Source: Trichobilharzia regenti (lineage: Eukaryota; Platyhelminthes; Trematoda; Strigeidida; Schistosomatidae). Taken from it: DNA of 64,000 nucleotides. This document shows positions 55,100 to 64,000 of this stretch, piece after piece. Under the pieces are notes generated by a model that ran no database searches, had not been told where the DNA came from, and was given only the letters and a program-made list of their open reading frames with translations. Numbering within the stretch: position 1 is the first letter of the stretch; each line of letters starts with the position of its first letter. The stretch lies in the NCBI GenBank assembly GCA_944472135.2, contig OX235263.1:6059517-6123516 (forward strand). Reading direction: 5' to 3'. The translations under genes and the position numbers were made by a program.

Positions 55100-55815
55100 T
55101 ACTGCTTGTGTGACAAACTTGCTCTGGGGTAAACTCAATCACAAAATTACCCTCGATGAATTTGATTATTGAGTAAATAACCGTTTTCTGCGGTTACCCA
55201 AACAGCTTTATTAACAGAAACACGAAAGAAAAACAGTCTAAACTGGTCACCGACTCAGTTCCAAAGAAAACCATTTTTATGACTTTGGAATTCAAAGGTG
55301 ATCAAGCTTCAGATATGCTCAAAAAAACTGTCTCTCTAGTTCAGTCAATAAAACGTTCTTTGCTGCGAAATGTTGCTACAAATGACCTCCACCAGCCGGA
55401 AGTTGTTCTCCATCTATGCAAAAGATATGCTCCCCCGTCTGGCAGTCTCCATATGCATCTATCAGTTCACCTGCTCCTCTGGTGGAGCAAGGTACATTGG
55501 CCGTAGACAGAGGACACCGGTTTCCACACGGATACGAGAACATATTCCAGCAGCATGGTTGTACAAGGGAGAAAGGAAGTGTGTGAGAAGCTCAATTCTA
55601 GAACACCTGATCGAATTTCTGTCACTCTGTCGACCCTGACCATGATTTCAAGATCATACACAGAATCTATGCCAACTTGCTGGCCGCGTTTTTTCTGTTA
55701 CAGACTTCTAAAGACAGAGGAGGCCCTCACCATTCTTGAATTTAAGCCAGACCTTTGTGTACAAAAGAAATATGTACAATCCTTACTTCTGACTTTGGCC
55801 GTAGAAGGATAGACA
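55100..55815 (+). mobile_element. PLE-B type fragment, linker to C-terminus
   Basis: FMTLEFKGDQASDMLKKTVS (55279 onward), then SICIYQFTCSSGGARYIGR (55440-55505), REHIPAAWLYKGER, SSILEHLIEF, and the C-terminus LLKTEEALTILEFKPDLCVQ ending at 55812. Two frameshifts divide it. The endonuclease core itself is well preserved. Confidence 0.88.
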
Positions 55816-56139
55816 TTTATTTATTTTGTTTATTTAGTTATTCTATGTACCTTGCTCTTATTATTACGATTATTATTATTACTATCACTGTTATCACTCT
55901 GAATTGTTTCCGTTTGTCCCAATAGTCATTCTAAATCCAAAATTATTAATTTTCATTTTTACAATATTGAATTCTATCTTATCTAATTTCACAGGGTGTT
56001 ATGTAACATTTTATATTCGCCTACTAATCTATAATTATGTACCCCTTTCCAACATCTATACACCTTATGAATTATTATTTTATATATGACATTAATTGTT
56101 CTGCTACTTGACATTTAACCATGATTATAATTGTATGGA
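55816..56139 (+). other. PLE 3' UTR, AT-rich
   Basis: Resembles the PLE tail inserted at 2801-3230 (tattgaattctatctta, cctactaatctataatt). No gene. Confidence 0.55.
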
Positions 56140-56600
56140 GGATTTCACCATGAGCTGACATCAGTTAGAGAACTACTGGAATACCAGGGAGTACTGGACA
56201 GCTGTTTCGTCAGTCTAGTTTGGGAGTCTTCAGCAGTACGGACCCACCTGGCGGGGTTCGAACCAAGGACCTTCTAATCACAAGACGAGCTCGTAGACCA
56301 TTCAGCCACTAGGACCAGATCCAATGGTTCTTGAAATCTAACTTCTGCCAATTCACGACACAGAGCGACCACTTCGTAATGTCTTCTTCGATGAGTTACT
56401 GCCTCATCTTCAACCTGCTGTACCCTACTGGTCACGACTTCCCACTAGAACCCAGGCTAACTGCCTGAATACGGCCAGTTGCTAGCGAAAACAGCTGTCC
56501 AGTACTCCTGGCTGGTTTTGCAGTGGTTCTTTTTCTAACTGATGTCAGCTCATGATGAAATCCTCCATGCAATCAAACAAAAATCCCTACAAAACAAATA
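56140..56600. repeat. Foldback repeat, copy 9
   Basis: A nearly full left arm (-) 56143-56475 is followed by a short right arm (+) 56480-56600 holding only the outer end (ctgtccagtactcctgg ... ctgatgtcagctcatgatg). The left arm has the B box (ggttcgaacc) and, on the minus strand, gtactg, core CTGAAGA, GACGAAACAGCTGTC and cagtac (56191-56239). Core, GAAA, stem I and palindromic stem III are intact. The first base pair of stem II is lost (ctccc instead of gtccc). Confidence 0.82.
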
Positions 56601-56629
56601 CTTAAAGAAAAGCAAATGTCCAACGATTG

Positions 56630-57110
56630 ATTTCAGTTGAGCACAGAAAGCAACCACATGAGATTTTAAGGAATAAAGACTTGATGTTGATCTGATCCCG
56701 ATAAAGGTACTGGCATTGTCCTGATAAAAATATCGCCAGTACTACGTCAATAAAATATGATCCATCATATCAGATGAAAACAAATTTTCAAAAGAAAGTA
56801 ACCAGAAAGATTGGAAACGGAATAAATTGAAGGGAGGATAAAACATATGCTGGAGAAGATGAAGAACGAATCGATTATCAGCTCTGAATTATATGAGTTC
56901 TGTAATTCCCCGGTTATATGCTCTACAAAAGAACGTACCACTACGTCCAATCTTGGATATGACAAATTCATCATATTATGCTACTGCCAGCCAAATGGAT
57001 TGCAAACATTCTCCTACCTATCAGAGATAATCTCTGTCAGCAAGGAGTTGTTTCAGATTCATTTGAATTCGTCGATTTAAAAAGTAAGTGATGCTAATCG
57101 TATCCGGGAA
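56630..57110 (+). mobile_element. PLE N-terminal reverse transcriptase fragment
   Basis: Readable across frames: a DKGTGIVLM-like segment near 56700-56730, PRLYALQKNVPLRPILDMTN (56905-56970), then ATASQ and LPIRDNLCQQGVVSDSFEFV (57010-57075). This is the part of a PLE before the palm domain, cut at both ends. Confidence 0.75.
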
Positions 57111-57129
57111 GAAAATGATATCAATTACA

Positions 57130-57345
57130 AAGTATTGTTTTCAGTGGAACATTGGAGTTCAAGCAAAAGCTTTAAGTTTCGGTACCAGTGGTGTTTATTT
57201 GTACGGGATGCGATTGCCAGCCCCATGCTCAACCTTCCGTCTTTACCAGTTTTATTACTTACTGGCTTAACGAGGTTCGAGAGTGCATCGGCCAGGGGTC
57301 GAACCCCGGACGAGCATTCTACTCTCTGTGCCACCGACCCACCGA
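57130..57345 (-). mobile_element. Degenerate tRNA-headed SINE
   Basis: Minus-strand SINE. The head (complement of ggggtcgaaccccggacgag with ccaccgac) lies at 57285-57345, the body (gccagccccatgctcaacct) at 57215-57245, and the 3' end (tttcagtggaacattggag) at 57145. Same order as the SINE at 58122. Confidence 0.7.
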
Positions 57346-57565
57346 CGATGCTGGTGATTAGTCACAAAACAGATTAGTAGAATGTGCGGTAGGCAAAACT
57401 GATAAGCCAATTCAAGGATATGTAGAGGTATCAGGTAAGTGAGTGGCTGGTACAGCGTATGCATTTTAAAGAGGAGATAGTAAGACTGAAATAACTAATC
57501 TGTTATTTTCTACGTAAAATTATATCCGCTGCATATAATTCGCCATCAATTGTAACGATAACAAA
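57346..57565. other. No gene recognised
   Basis: AT-rich spacer between a SINE and a foldback copy. Confidence 0.4.
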
Positions 57566-57895
57566 TATTATGGAGGATTTCATCATGAGCTGACATCAGT
57601 TAGGGAACCACTGGAAAACCTGGGAGTACCGGACAACTGTTTCGTCCTAGTTTGGGATTCGTCATCAGTACGCACCCACCGGGGTTCAGGTCCTTGTGGT
57701 TCAATGGTCTACGAGCTAGCCCGCTGGCCTTGTAACCAGAAGGTCCAGGGCTCGAAACCCGGTGGGTGCGTACTGCTGAAGAGTCCCAAACTAGGACGAA
57801 ACAACTATCCAGTACTCCCTCCAGGTTTTCAAGTGGTTCTTTAACTGATGTCAGCTCATGATGAAATCCACCTCCAACCAATCAAACAAAATCCC
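57566..57895. repeat. Foldback repeat, copy 10 (compact, with the best hammerhead)
   Basis: Left arm (-) 57572-57685 is truncated and holds only the outer end with a hammerhead-like segment (core AUGACGA). Right arm (+) 57686-57890 holds a head with tggttcaatggtctacgagc, the box text gggctcgaaaccc (B box altered), the ribozyme at 57770-57815 and the terminal ttaactgatgtcagctcatg. The arms meet head to head near 57686. Confidence 0.82.
57770..57815 (+). ncRNA. Candidate hammerhead ribozyme in the foldback repeat
   Basis: Parts in order: GTACTG (57770-57775), core CTGAAGA (57776-57782), GTCC, loop CAAACTA, GGAC (57794-57797), GAAA (57798-57801), CAACT, triplet ATC (57807-57809), CAGTAC (57810-57815). 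Stem I pairs perfectly over 6 bp and stem II over 4 bp. All conserved core bases (CUGANGA, GAAA, NUH) are present. Stem III is weak: other copies have the 8-nt palindrome ACAGCTGT here, this one ACAACTAT. Predicted cleavage after 57809. Activity is inferred, not shown. Confidence 0.7.
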
Positions 57896-58105
57896 TACAA
57901 AACCAATACTTGAAAACAAATATCATATTTTATCATTGTAGTAAGGACCTGATGTGCAGAAATTATTATGAAAAGAATATTCTTCACATTCAAACTGACA
58001 CTAAGTCAAAGAATCGACTGTAAAAACTCATATTTGAATTCAACTCTTTCTTCTATCTGTTCACTTCACATGAATTATAATCACACATATACGCTCAGAT
58101 GGATA
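57896..58105. other. No gene recognised
   Basis: AT-rich spacer before a SINE. Confidence 0.4.
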
Positions 58106-58121
58106 TATATATATAATACAT

Positions 58122-58350
58122 GTGCGTCGGTGGCATAGCGGTTAGGACGCTCGCCGACCATGAACATGGTCCGGGGTTCGATCCCCGGCCGACGCAGTCC
58201 TTTACCTCACTTATCCAACAATAAGGCAGGTAGAGAGGAAAGGTTGGGCATGAGGCTAGCAACCCCATCCTGTAAAAATTAAGAATGCTACAGAAACTTA
58301 AAGCCTCTAGCTTGGAGCCCTATGTTCCACTGGGAACGTGAAGGATATAT
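58122..58350 (+). mobile_element. tRNA-headed SINE with RTE-derived body, best-preserved head
   Basis: Head 58124-58196: acceptor stem gcgtcgg/ccgacgc (7 of 7 pairs), A box tggcatagcggttagg, anticodon stem gacca/tggtc, T arm with B box ggttcgatccc. The body has gaggctagcaaccccatcct and gctacagaaactt, and ends agccctatgttccactggga. It sits in an AT repeat (atatatataatac on both sides), which is probably its target duplication but is hard to delimit. Confidence 0.9.
58124..58196 (+). promoter_or_regulatory. tRNA-like Pol III promoter region of the SINE
   Basis: 73 nt with cloverleaf potential and both internal promoter boxes in good condition. Position 33 of the anticodon loop is G instead of U, and the sequence is joined to the SINE body, so I read it as the SINE head rather than a tRNA gene. 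Confidence 0.75.
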
Positions 58351-58359
58351 ATATATATA

Positions 58360-59036
58360 ATACCAAAGGTATGCAGAATTTCTGCAACCTGTAAGGAGAC
58401 AATTAAGTACGCACTCGCTCCGTGACACTTTCCGGTTCATCAACTGCTTACAAAACATGAATGTATCTAACAAAATTATGCTGTCCTTCGACATTGAATC
58501 ACTTTTCACCAATGTCCCACTCACGGAAACGGTCTGCTTCATATGCAGATATATGGATGACAACCATCTCAATATTGGAATACCGACAACATATTTGAAA
58601 GAATTATTATTGAGATGTACTCTAAACGTCCAGTTCACATTCACCGACACCATCTACAGACAAAAAGATGATATTGCAATAGAATATCCGTTGGGTCCAC
58701 TACTATCAGATTGCTTCGTGGCAAGTCTCGAGAGAGGTCCACTAAAGCTGAGCATTGACAATTTGCGACTGTATAAAAGATACGTGGACGAAATTTTCAT
58801 TATTTGTAACAAAAGCAATGACCCCAATCTACTGCTGAAGACATTTAACTGTTGCCGCCATCCAGCAATAAGATTCAGTTTTGAAATGGAAAGCGAATCA
58901 AAAATTCCGTTTCTTGATGTGGAACTAATAAGAAGAGCTGATGGGAGCCTAATTTCGTATTATCTACTTTGTTCCTATGTGTATCCTGAGAAAAACTCAC
59001 TCATCAAACTATTAATTTTATTACATAACTTCTTTT
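58360..59036 (+). mobile_element. PLE reverse transcriptase fragment, one long frame
   Basis: The frame 58457-59036 encodes IMLSFDIESLFTNVPLTET, LKELLLRCTLNVQFTFTD, IYRQKDDIAIEYPLGPLLSD, the catalytic region LYKRYVDEIFIICNK and SKIPFLDVELIRRADGSL. The usual YVDDTF box reads YVDEIF, so the second aspartate is lost, and MGSPLGP has become EYPLGP. After about residue 170 the PLE text stops abruptly and AT-rich 3' sequence begins. Confidence 0.88.
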
Positions 59037-59280
59037 AACAACTGTTTGTGACAACTCATCACCTTTGTTACTACCCTAGTTTCATTAACACCTAATTTTC
59101 TTGACTTGTAATACCAATCTTCACCTGTTTAGTTAAAATAACCTTAATTAATTGTATTTTTGTTTGACAAATTTGATGTACACATGCATACAAAATAACA
59201 CATACATATTTGCGATTGTACAGCTAAGAAAATGAATTCGCTGTCGAAAAGAGACTCTTCGCTAATCTACGTGTTTTGTT
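59037..59280 (+). repeat. PLE-associated 3' segment
   Basis: First 140 bp match 28500-28720 inverted. The end (gtacagctaagaaaatgaattcg ... actcttcgct) is the tail motif found behind several PLEs. Confidence 0.6.
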
Positions 59281-59284
59281 TTCA

Positions 59285-59550
59285 TACATATAATTCTCAG
59301 TCATTTGACCTGAAACCTCATCTGTCTGAATTTACCCGAATTAGGTCTAATCGACTGTCTAATTAATATAAACACTGACTATTACGTATTCACAGAGGGG
59401 GAGAGACAAGGAGAGAGAGACACGGTTTTAGTGTTTATGAAGTGAAATAATCATTTCAAACATTCTGTGTACACACCACATTACATTACATCACATCACG
59501 TAGTATCACATGACCGAGGATAAACAAATTAACTAATGAGACGAAATAAA
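59285..59550 (+). repeat. Unnamed dispersed repeat (see 48150-48405)
   Basis: Shared, inverted, with 48150-48405. Contains aggtctaatcgactgtctaa and a purine-rich stretch (gggggagagacaaggagaga). Non-coding. Confidence 0.7.
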
Positions 59551-59609
59551 ACAAAACAAACAGAGAGAAGATTCCTATAATAAAAGTCCGAACAGCACAC
59601 AGCATATAT

Positions 59610-60135
59610 GAACACACCAGTGTGTCAGCCGTAGGATACTCGCCAACCACACTGCCACACATGGCCTGGAGTTATATATCGCCACCTGCCAACTCATTCC
59701 TTAACCTCATAAAGTCTATAATAAGGCTGTAATAACAGAAGGCAAGACACGTAAGCTAAGGCATATTTTTTTTATATTGATCAGACCACTGTTTATATAC
59801 CCTACAGTTTGTATTCGTTAACCAATCAATTAGTGAGCGTGCGATTTAGGTTTACATCAAAACAACATCAAATAGAATGTCCAATATACATAGTATTCTG
59901 TTGCCAATGCCGTATCGAACTGTGGGAATATATGAGAACCATATTCCGTTGGCACATACTGTCTGTATCACACCACCAACACCACAAGACTAGTAAAGAA
60001 GGAAGGTTGAGTGTGAGGATAGTAGCTACCTCACTCCGTAAAATTAAAAAAAGAAACCCACTACAAGTGAAACTTGAAAACCCAAGAGGCTTCAAGTTCT
60101 TCTATGCTACGCTCGGAACGTAAAGGAATAATATA
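59610..60135 (+). mobile_element. Two degenerate tRNA-SINE pieces
   Basis: 59617-59760 shows a worn head (gtgtgtcagccgtaggatac, tggcctggagtt) and the start of a body. 59990-60135 shows a body and 3' end (gaaggaaggttgagtgtgag, gctacgctcggaacgtaaag). The gap between them has no SINE text, so these are either two copies or one interrupted copy. Confidence 0.55.
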
Positions 60136-60189
60136 CACAAACAATGTGGACCATTTCATTAAGTGCCTAAGCGTCATTTGAGACATTTA

Positions 60190-61690
60190 AAATAAGGATC
60201 AATATGACTAAGACTCGTCGATAACACCTTCGTGCTATACAAAACGAGACCTACACACAGCTCATTCTTGAAGAAACTGAACAATTAAACTCCCAGCATT
60301 CAGTTTATTTCGGAAATTGAGTTAGACACTGTTTAAAAGAGTTTAAACACATTGTAGCACTCCAGAGGTGAAAAGAATGGAAGAAAAATACCTACAAAGG
60401 GTCTTCAAAAAGAATTGATATCCCCCTCATAATTTCATCAAAAAGTGTTTAAAATCGAATTAGAACACCAACAAGGAATCATCATCAAAGATCAGAAGAA
60501 AATTCATCCTTACAACACACATGAAAAATATCTCTGAAATAACAGCTAGAATACTGAAACCGTTTGATATAGATATAGCACACAAGCCAGTCAAATCGCT
60601 TAATTCGATATTATGCAAACCAAAAGATCCAACAGAAAAAGGAGATAAAATTAATTATCATTATATCCTTTAATTCCTAGAGGAACATAGGGCTTCAGCC
60701 ACGCGTCTCCATTGCGTTCGGTTCTCTGCTAAAGTTTCCACCTGGTTCCAAGTCTACCCACATGCTTTCATCTCCTCTTCACATGGCCTCCTCCAAGTCA
60801 CCCCACCCTCTCACTGACGACCAACTCGCTACTTCCTTTCGGGTTCCACTCGAGCGATGGCTTGTCTAGTGATGTCACTTGATGGTTTCCTCAGCGTATG
60901 GCCAATCCATCTCCAATTCTTTCTGCATATTTGTTTCACAATCGGTTCCTGATTGGTTCGCTCCCAGAGATCCCTGTTTCTGATGTTTTCTGGCCATCTG
61001 ATCTTGAGTATTGAGCGGAGACATCTGTTAATGAAGGTCTGAAGTTTGTTTGAGATGCTTTTTATGACTCGCCAAGTCTCTGATCCGTATAGTAAGTAGC
61101 ACTGACTGACTCACATTGGAGTTGAAAATCCGGATCTTATTTTTGATGCTGAGTGTTGTTGACCTCCAAACAGATAAAATTAATACCATTTACAAAATAA
61201 ATTGTATGAACTGTAACACGCATTACATCGGCCAATGTGGGCGTCCCCTTCGAATCAGAATCCAAGGACACAAATCAGCCGTGAAAAGACACGATATATA
61301 TATTCTTTAGTATCAAGGCACATAAACAATTATGGACATTAGTTTGATTGCGATAATGTCGAAATCTTTAACAGAGGACAGACACCAAAAGTGCAGTCAG
61401 GGAATTCCTAGAAGCCTGGTACTCAAACAAATCAGCCAGTGATTAACAAACACGGTATTATAGACCAAATATACCAACTAATAAAAAGCAAATCGCTTGA
61501 CGAGAAAGTTTAAAATCCAAGTCAACAGAAAATGATCAATACATATGTAAAGATGGTTACCGGAAGACACAATTATATCACTCGTGAAAAATTTGAATCA
61601 TTTCACTTTATGATAAATATTGCGCTGAAAAGGAATGTTGTCCAGGAGGACGGACGACGAAAGCTCCGCAACTAAAACAAACAGCTCAGA
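60190..61690 (+). mobile_element. PLE-E copy interrupted by an RTE
   Basis: Outside the RTE (60656-61171): EEKYLQRVFKKN, a linker with ISEITARILKPFDIDIAHKP and SLNSILCKPKDPTEKGDK. The frame resumes exactly after the insertion as INTIYKINCMNCNTHYIGQ, CGRPLRIRIQGHKSAVKR (GIY-YIG core). The C-terminal region (EFLEAWYSN-like) follows to about 61560. The terminal motif tccgcaactaaaacaaacag lies near 61660-61680. Confidence 0.88.
60656..61171 (-). mobile_element. RTE 3' fragment inserted in PLE-E, 13-bp target duplication
   Basis: Minus-strand RTE 3' end (tttaattcctagaggaacat is the complement of the terminus) through the complement of the [16 protein letters not shown] and KIRIFNSN regions, 5'-truncated. 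The 13-mer agataaaattaat at 60643-60655 and 61172-61184 is its duplication. Here the 3' end carries little or no AAT repeat. Confidence 0.9.
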
Positions 61691-61699
61691 GGACACTAT

Positions 61700-62540
61700 T
61701 AATTGCAGATTTTAGACTTTTTTAGACTACCTCTTCAAGAGGAAAGGAAACAAATACCTGAATACGTCTACATTCAGGAAGGCAATACAATTCAGCAAAT
61801 ATTTAGACTTTGGATTATCAGCCGTCACCAGCGTAAAGGTATCAGCTGTCTCAAGTCTTCTCAGACGAGTACACTCTTTGATGACAGATGAGAAGGAAAA
61901 ATCAGAATAAATATCCACAGGAAAAATAACTACCCAAAGAACTTGATGGCCAAAACCAACATCAACATTATACATGGTTAAAATGTATTCTGAAGGTATG
62001 GGACCTCAGTAGTTGTCATTGCATATAGACCGGACACACATACCGGACGATATCTGAAGGCTACTCAATAAACACAACATCGGAGTTTTCTTCAAAATAT
62101 CAGACACTCTAGAAAGCAACCTTGTCCATGTACAAGACCGAACTTCAAAAGATTCTCAATCTAATTGTGTCTATAAAATAAACTGCTTGGAATCTGATGC
62201 AATATACATCGAACAAACATCATCACAGAGAGAAATCAAGGTAAATAGAAGAAGTGAAAACACTGTACAGCCGACTGTATTCAACCACCGAGAAATTCAG
62301 TTAGTGAACTAGAAAAGCTTCAAAAATTGTCAGCCGTAGGTCGTCTACACGCGACGCTGTAAGAGTCAGGCCATAAAATAGATTTTAACAATATCAAAAC
62401 AATCCAGAAAGATTTCAGAAATCACAAAGAACACGTCCGATATACCAGAAAGAAGCATTTGATATCTCTAAATCGTCTAAATAGGAATGACGCACTAAAT
62501 CCACGCACATACACACAGCGGCCCATTAAGTGACAAAATC
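61700..62540 (+). mobile_element. PLE of a fourth GIY-YIG type
   Basis: 61735-61890 (across frames): KYLNTSTFRKAIQFSKY, then SAVSSLLRRVHSLMTDEKEK, the post-palm region of PLEs. 62150-62230: NCVYKINCLESDAIYIEQTS, a GIY-YIG core in which YIG has become YIE. Then KLQKLSAVGR.H-like and SGHKIDFNNIKTIQKDF text to 62540. Frameshifted and dead. Confidence 0.75.
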
Positions 62541-62589
62541 AACACACAAATATGATAAGCAATTTCACTATGTAAAGGCATACGGTTTT

Positions 62590-63246
62590 TCATGGAAGAT
62601 TTCATCATGAGCTGACATCAGTTAGAAAACCACTGTTTCGTCCTAGTTTGGGACTCTTCGTCTGTACGCACCCACTAGCACGGTTCGAATTTAGGACCTT
62701 CTGGTTACAAGACGAGCTAGCTAGTAGACCATTGAGCCACTGGGACCCAGTTCAATTGTCCTTGAATTCTAACTTCTGCCAATTCACGACATAGCGCGAC
62801 CACTAGCCAAAGTCTTCTTCGATGAGTTACAGCCTGTTCTTGAACCTGCTGTATGCTACTGGTCAGAGCTTCCTACTAGAACCCCAGGTTAACTGCGTGA
62901 AGAGGGCCAGTCGGTTGGAAGCCGTACCAGTAGGGTACAGCAGGTTGAAGATAAGGCAGTAACTCATCGAAGAAGACATTGAGAAGTGGTCGCGCTGTGT
63001 CGTGAATTGGCAGAAGTTAGAATTCAAGGACAATTGGACTGGGTCCCAGTGGCTCAATGATCTACTAGCTAGCTCGTCTTGTAACCAGAAGGTCCTGGGT
63101 TCGAACTGTGTCGGTGAGTGCGTATAGCTAAAGAGTCCCAAACTAGGACGAAACAGCTGTCCAGTACTCCTAGGTTTTCCAGTGGTTCTCTAACTGATCT
63201 GATTTCAGCTCATGATGAAATCCTCCATGCAATCAAACCAAGATCC
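62590..63246. repeat. Foldback repeat, copy 11 (longest palindrome)
   Basis: Left arm (-) 62592-62914 and right arm (+) 62920-63243 meet head to head, giving a near-perfect 650-bp palindrome. Each arm holds, from the centre outward: actcatcgaagaagac(att), tcgtgaattggcagaagtta, an A-box region (ctcaatgatctactagc), a B box (ggttcgaac), the hammerhead-like segment and ctaactgat...cagctcatgatg. The right ribozyme segment reads CTAAAGA with GAAA, palindromic stem III and GTC. The left one is partly deleted. Confidence 0.88.
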
Positions 63247-63590
63247 ACACAAAACCAATGCCTGAAAAAAACATACTGTTTTCATAATTTCATACGCTTA
63301 TCAAATCCAATAATTTACAGATGGCTTTTTTCATCTTTACCAACTGAGCAACTTGACAATGTAAAACTAATTATTTCATATTGAAGAACGATGATTAAGT
63401 TGTTTTATATAAGCTGAGTGGATTTTGTAAATTCTGGTCTAATAATACTACTTTGATAAAGCTATTAACATCAGCACTAAGTAGCGAAACGTCAGTGAAA
63501 ACAACAAATATCGTTTTCAAGAATCAGTTTCTAGGGTTTCTATTTGTTTGACATTAGATCACAGATTAATATCCGTTAGAGAACCATAGA
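63247..63590. other. No gene recognised
   Basis: AT-rich. The texts agtagcgaaacgtcagtg and tcacagattaatatccgtta do not match a family I can name. Confidence 0.4.
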
Positions 63591-64000
63591 GAACCAAAAC
63601 CGACAAACTGGTCGAAGAAGCAGCCAGCGAAGACAAACCTCCAGGTGAACATAGACACGACGGAGGTTATGAAAATAACCAACCAACCAAACAACAACAA
63701 CAGCAGCAACATCCAACTCCAATCAACATCAACGGGAGAGACTGGAAAGAGGTTACCTCATTCACTTATCTAGCTAGGGAGCATTGTCTCAACTACACGA
63801 AGTCGGAACGGACGAGGATGTCAAATCGACCGAGAATCGGGAAGGCAGGCGACATACACACACATTCATCAACCAACTGAAACCAATCTGGAAATCTTCA
63901 TCACTCAGCATCAACAACAAAATCCAGTCGGATTTTCAATACAAACGTAAAGTCAGTTCTTCTATAAGGACCAGAAACTTGGTGGGTGGGTCACAAAGAA
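63591..64000 (+). mobile_element. Diverged RTE fragment running off the window
   Basis: Corresponds to 53700-54040 of the nearly full-length RTE at lower identity: TDKLVEEA, a VNIDTTEVMKI-like segment, a Gln/Asn-rich part (caacaacaacagcagcaac), TSFTYL.GSIVSTT-like text, and the ISINNKI-like segment near 63905. Several small insertions break the frame. It continues beyond 64000. Confidence 0.75.

Noticed and set aside
58124..58196. A genuine tRNA gene
   Set aside because: The acceptor stem and both promoter boxes are excellent, but the sequence is joined to a SINE body also found at 14856 and 25068, and the anticodon loop lacks U33.
58457..59036. An active PLE reverse transcriptase
   Set aside because: The long frame is tempting, but the catalytic YVDD box reads YVDE, the GSPLGP motif is changed, and the linker and endonuclease are missing.
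1..64000. LTR retrotransposons or DNA transposons
   Set aside because: I found no long terminal direct repeats with gag-pol motifs and no transposase signature. The reverse transcriptases seen belong to non-LTR and Penelope-like elements.

Overview
This window looks like nuclear DNA from a blood fluke (Schistosoma or a close relative). I base that on its transposon set. It contains RTE-clade elements of the SR2/SjR2 type, CR1-like elements of the SR1 type, many Penelope-like elements (PLEs) with a GIY-YIG endonuclease, and Sm-alpha type repeats with a hammerhead ribozyme. There are no operons, CRISPR arrays or bacterial genes. Species cannot be fixed from sequence alone. Almost all long reading frames are transposon fragments, mostly 5'-truncated, nested and broken.

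Layout. 0-9.6 kb: an internally deleted RTE copy, several PLE remnants, a CR1-like 3' half and a large inverted PLE cluster. 9.6-24 kb: the first of a repeated foldback family, CR1 and PLE fragments on both strands, and tRNA-headed SINEs. 24-29 kb: a dense patch of PLE, SINE, Sm-alpha and foldback repeats. 29-39 kb: PLEs, RTE 3' ends and a second non-LTR family (LINE-2 here). 39.3-45.6 kb: the only host gene I can support, the 3' end of an ERK-type MAP kinase on the minus strand. It has two coding exons (45472-45581 and 41957-42067) separated by a 3.4-kb intron filled with LINE and Sm-alpha copies, followed by a long microsatellite-rich region that is probably its 3' UTR. 47.4-48.1 kb: a broken histone H2A copy lying between the head and body of a SINE. 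49.3-55.0 kb: a PLE split by a nearly full-length RTE element (50932-54465, 10-bp target duplication, 976-codon frame) and by an inverted Sm-alpha insertion (14-bp duplication). 55-64 kb: more PLEs, three foldback copies, SINEs and an RTE fragment running off the end.

The most interesting system is the foldback family. It occurs about a dozen times, usually as two head-to-head arms of about 320 bp. Each arm carries tRNA-like A and B boxes and, just downstream, a sequence with the layout of a type I hammerhead ribozyme. One copy (57770-57815) keeps the full core consensus (CUGAAGA and GAAA), a perfect 6-bp stem I and an AUC cleavage triplet. Sm-alpha has the same order of parts (Pol III head, hammerhead, tail), so this looks like a second ribozyme-bearing repeat family. 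A second theme is modular SINEs: one tRNA-like head is joined either to pieces of the RTE 5' and 3' ends or to the CR1 3' tail, which suggests the same head is mobilised by two different LINE machineries.

Several insertions can be dated relative to one another from intact target-site duplications: RTE into PLE (three times), SINE into an Sm-alpha hammerhead, Sm-alpha into PLE, and a PLE tail into PLE. All family names are by recognition, without database searches.
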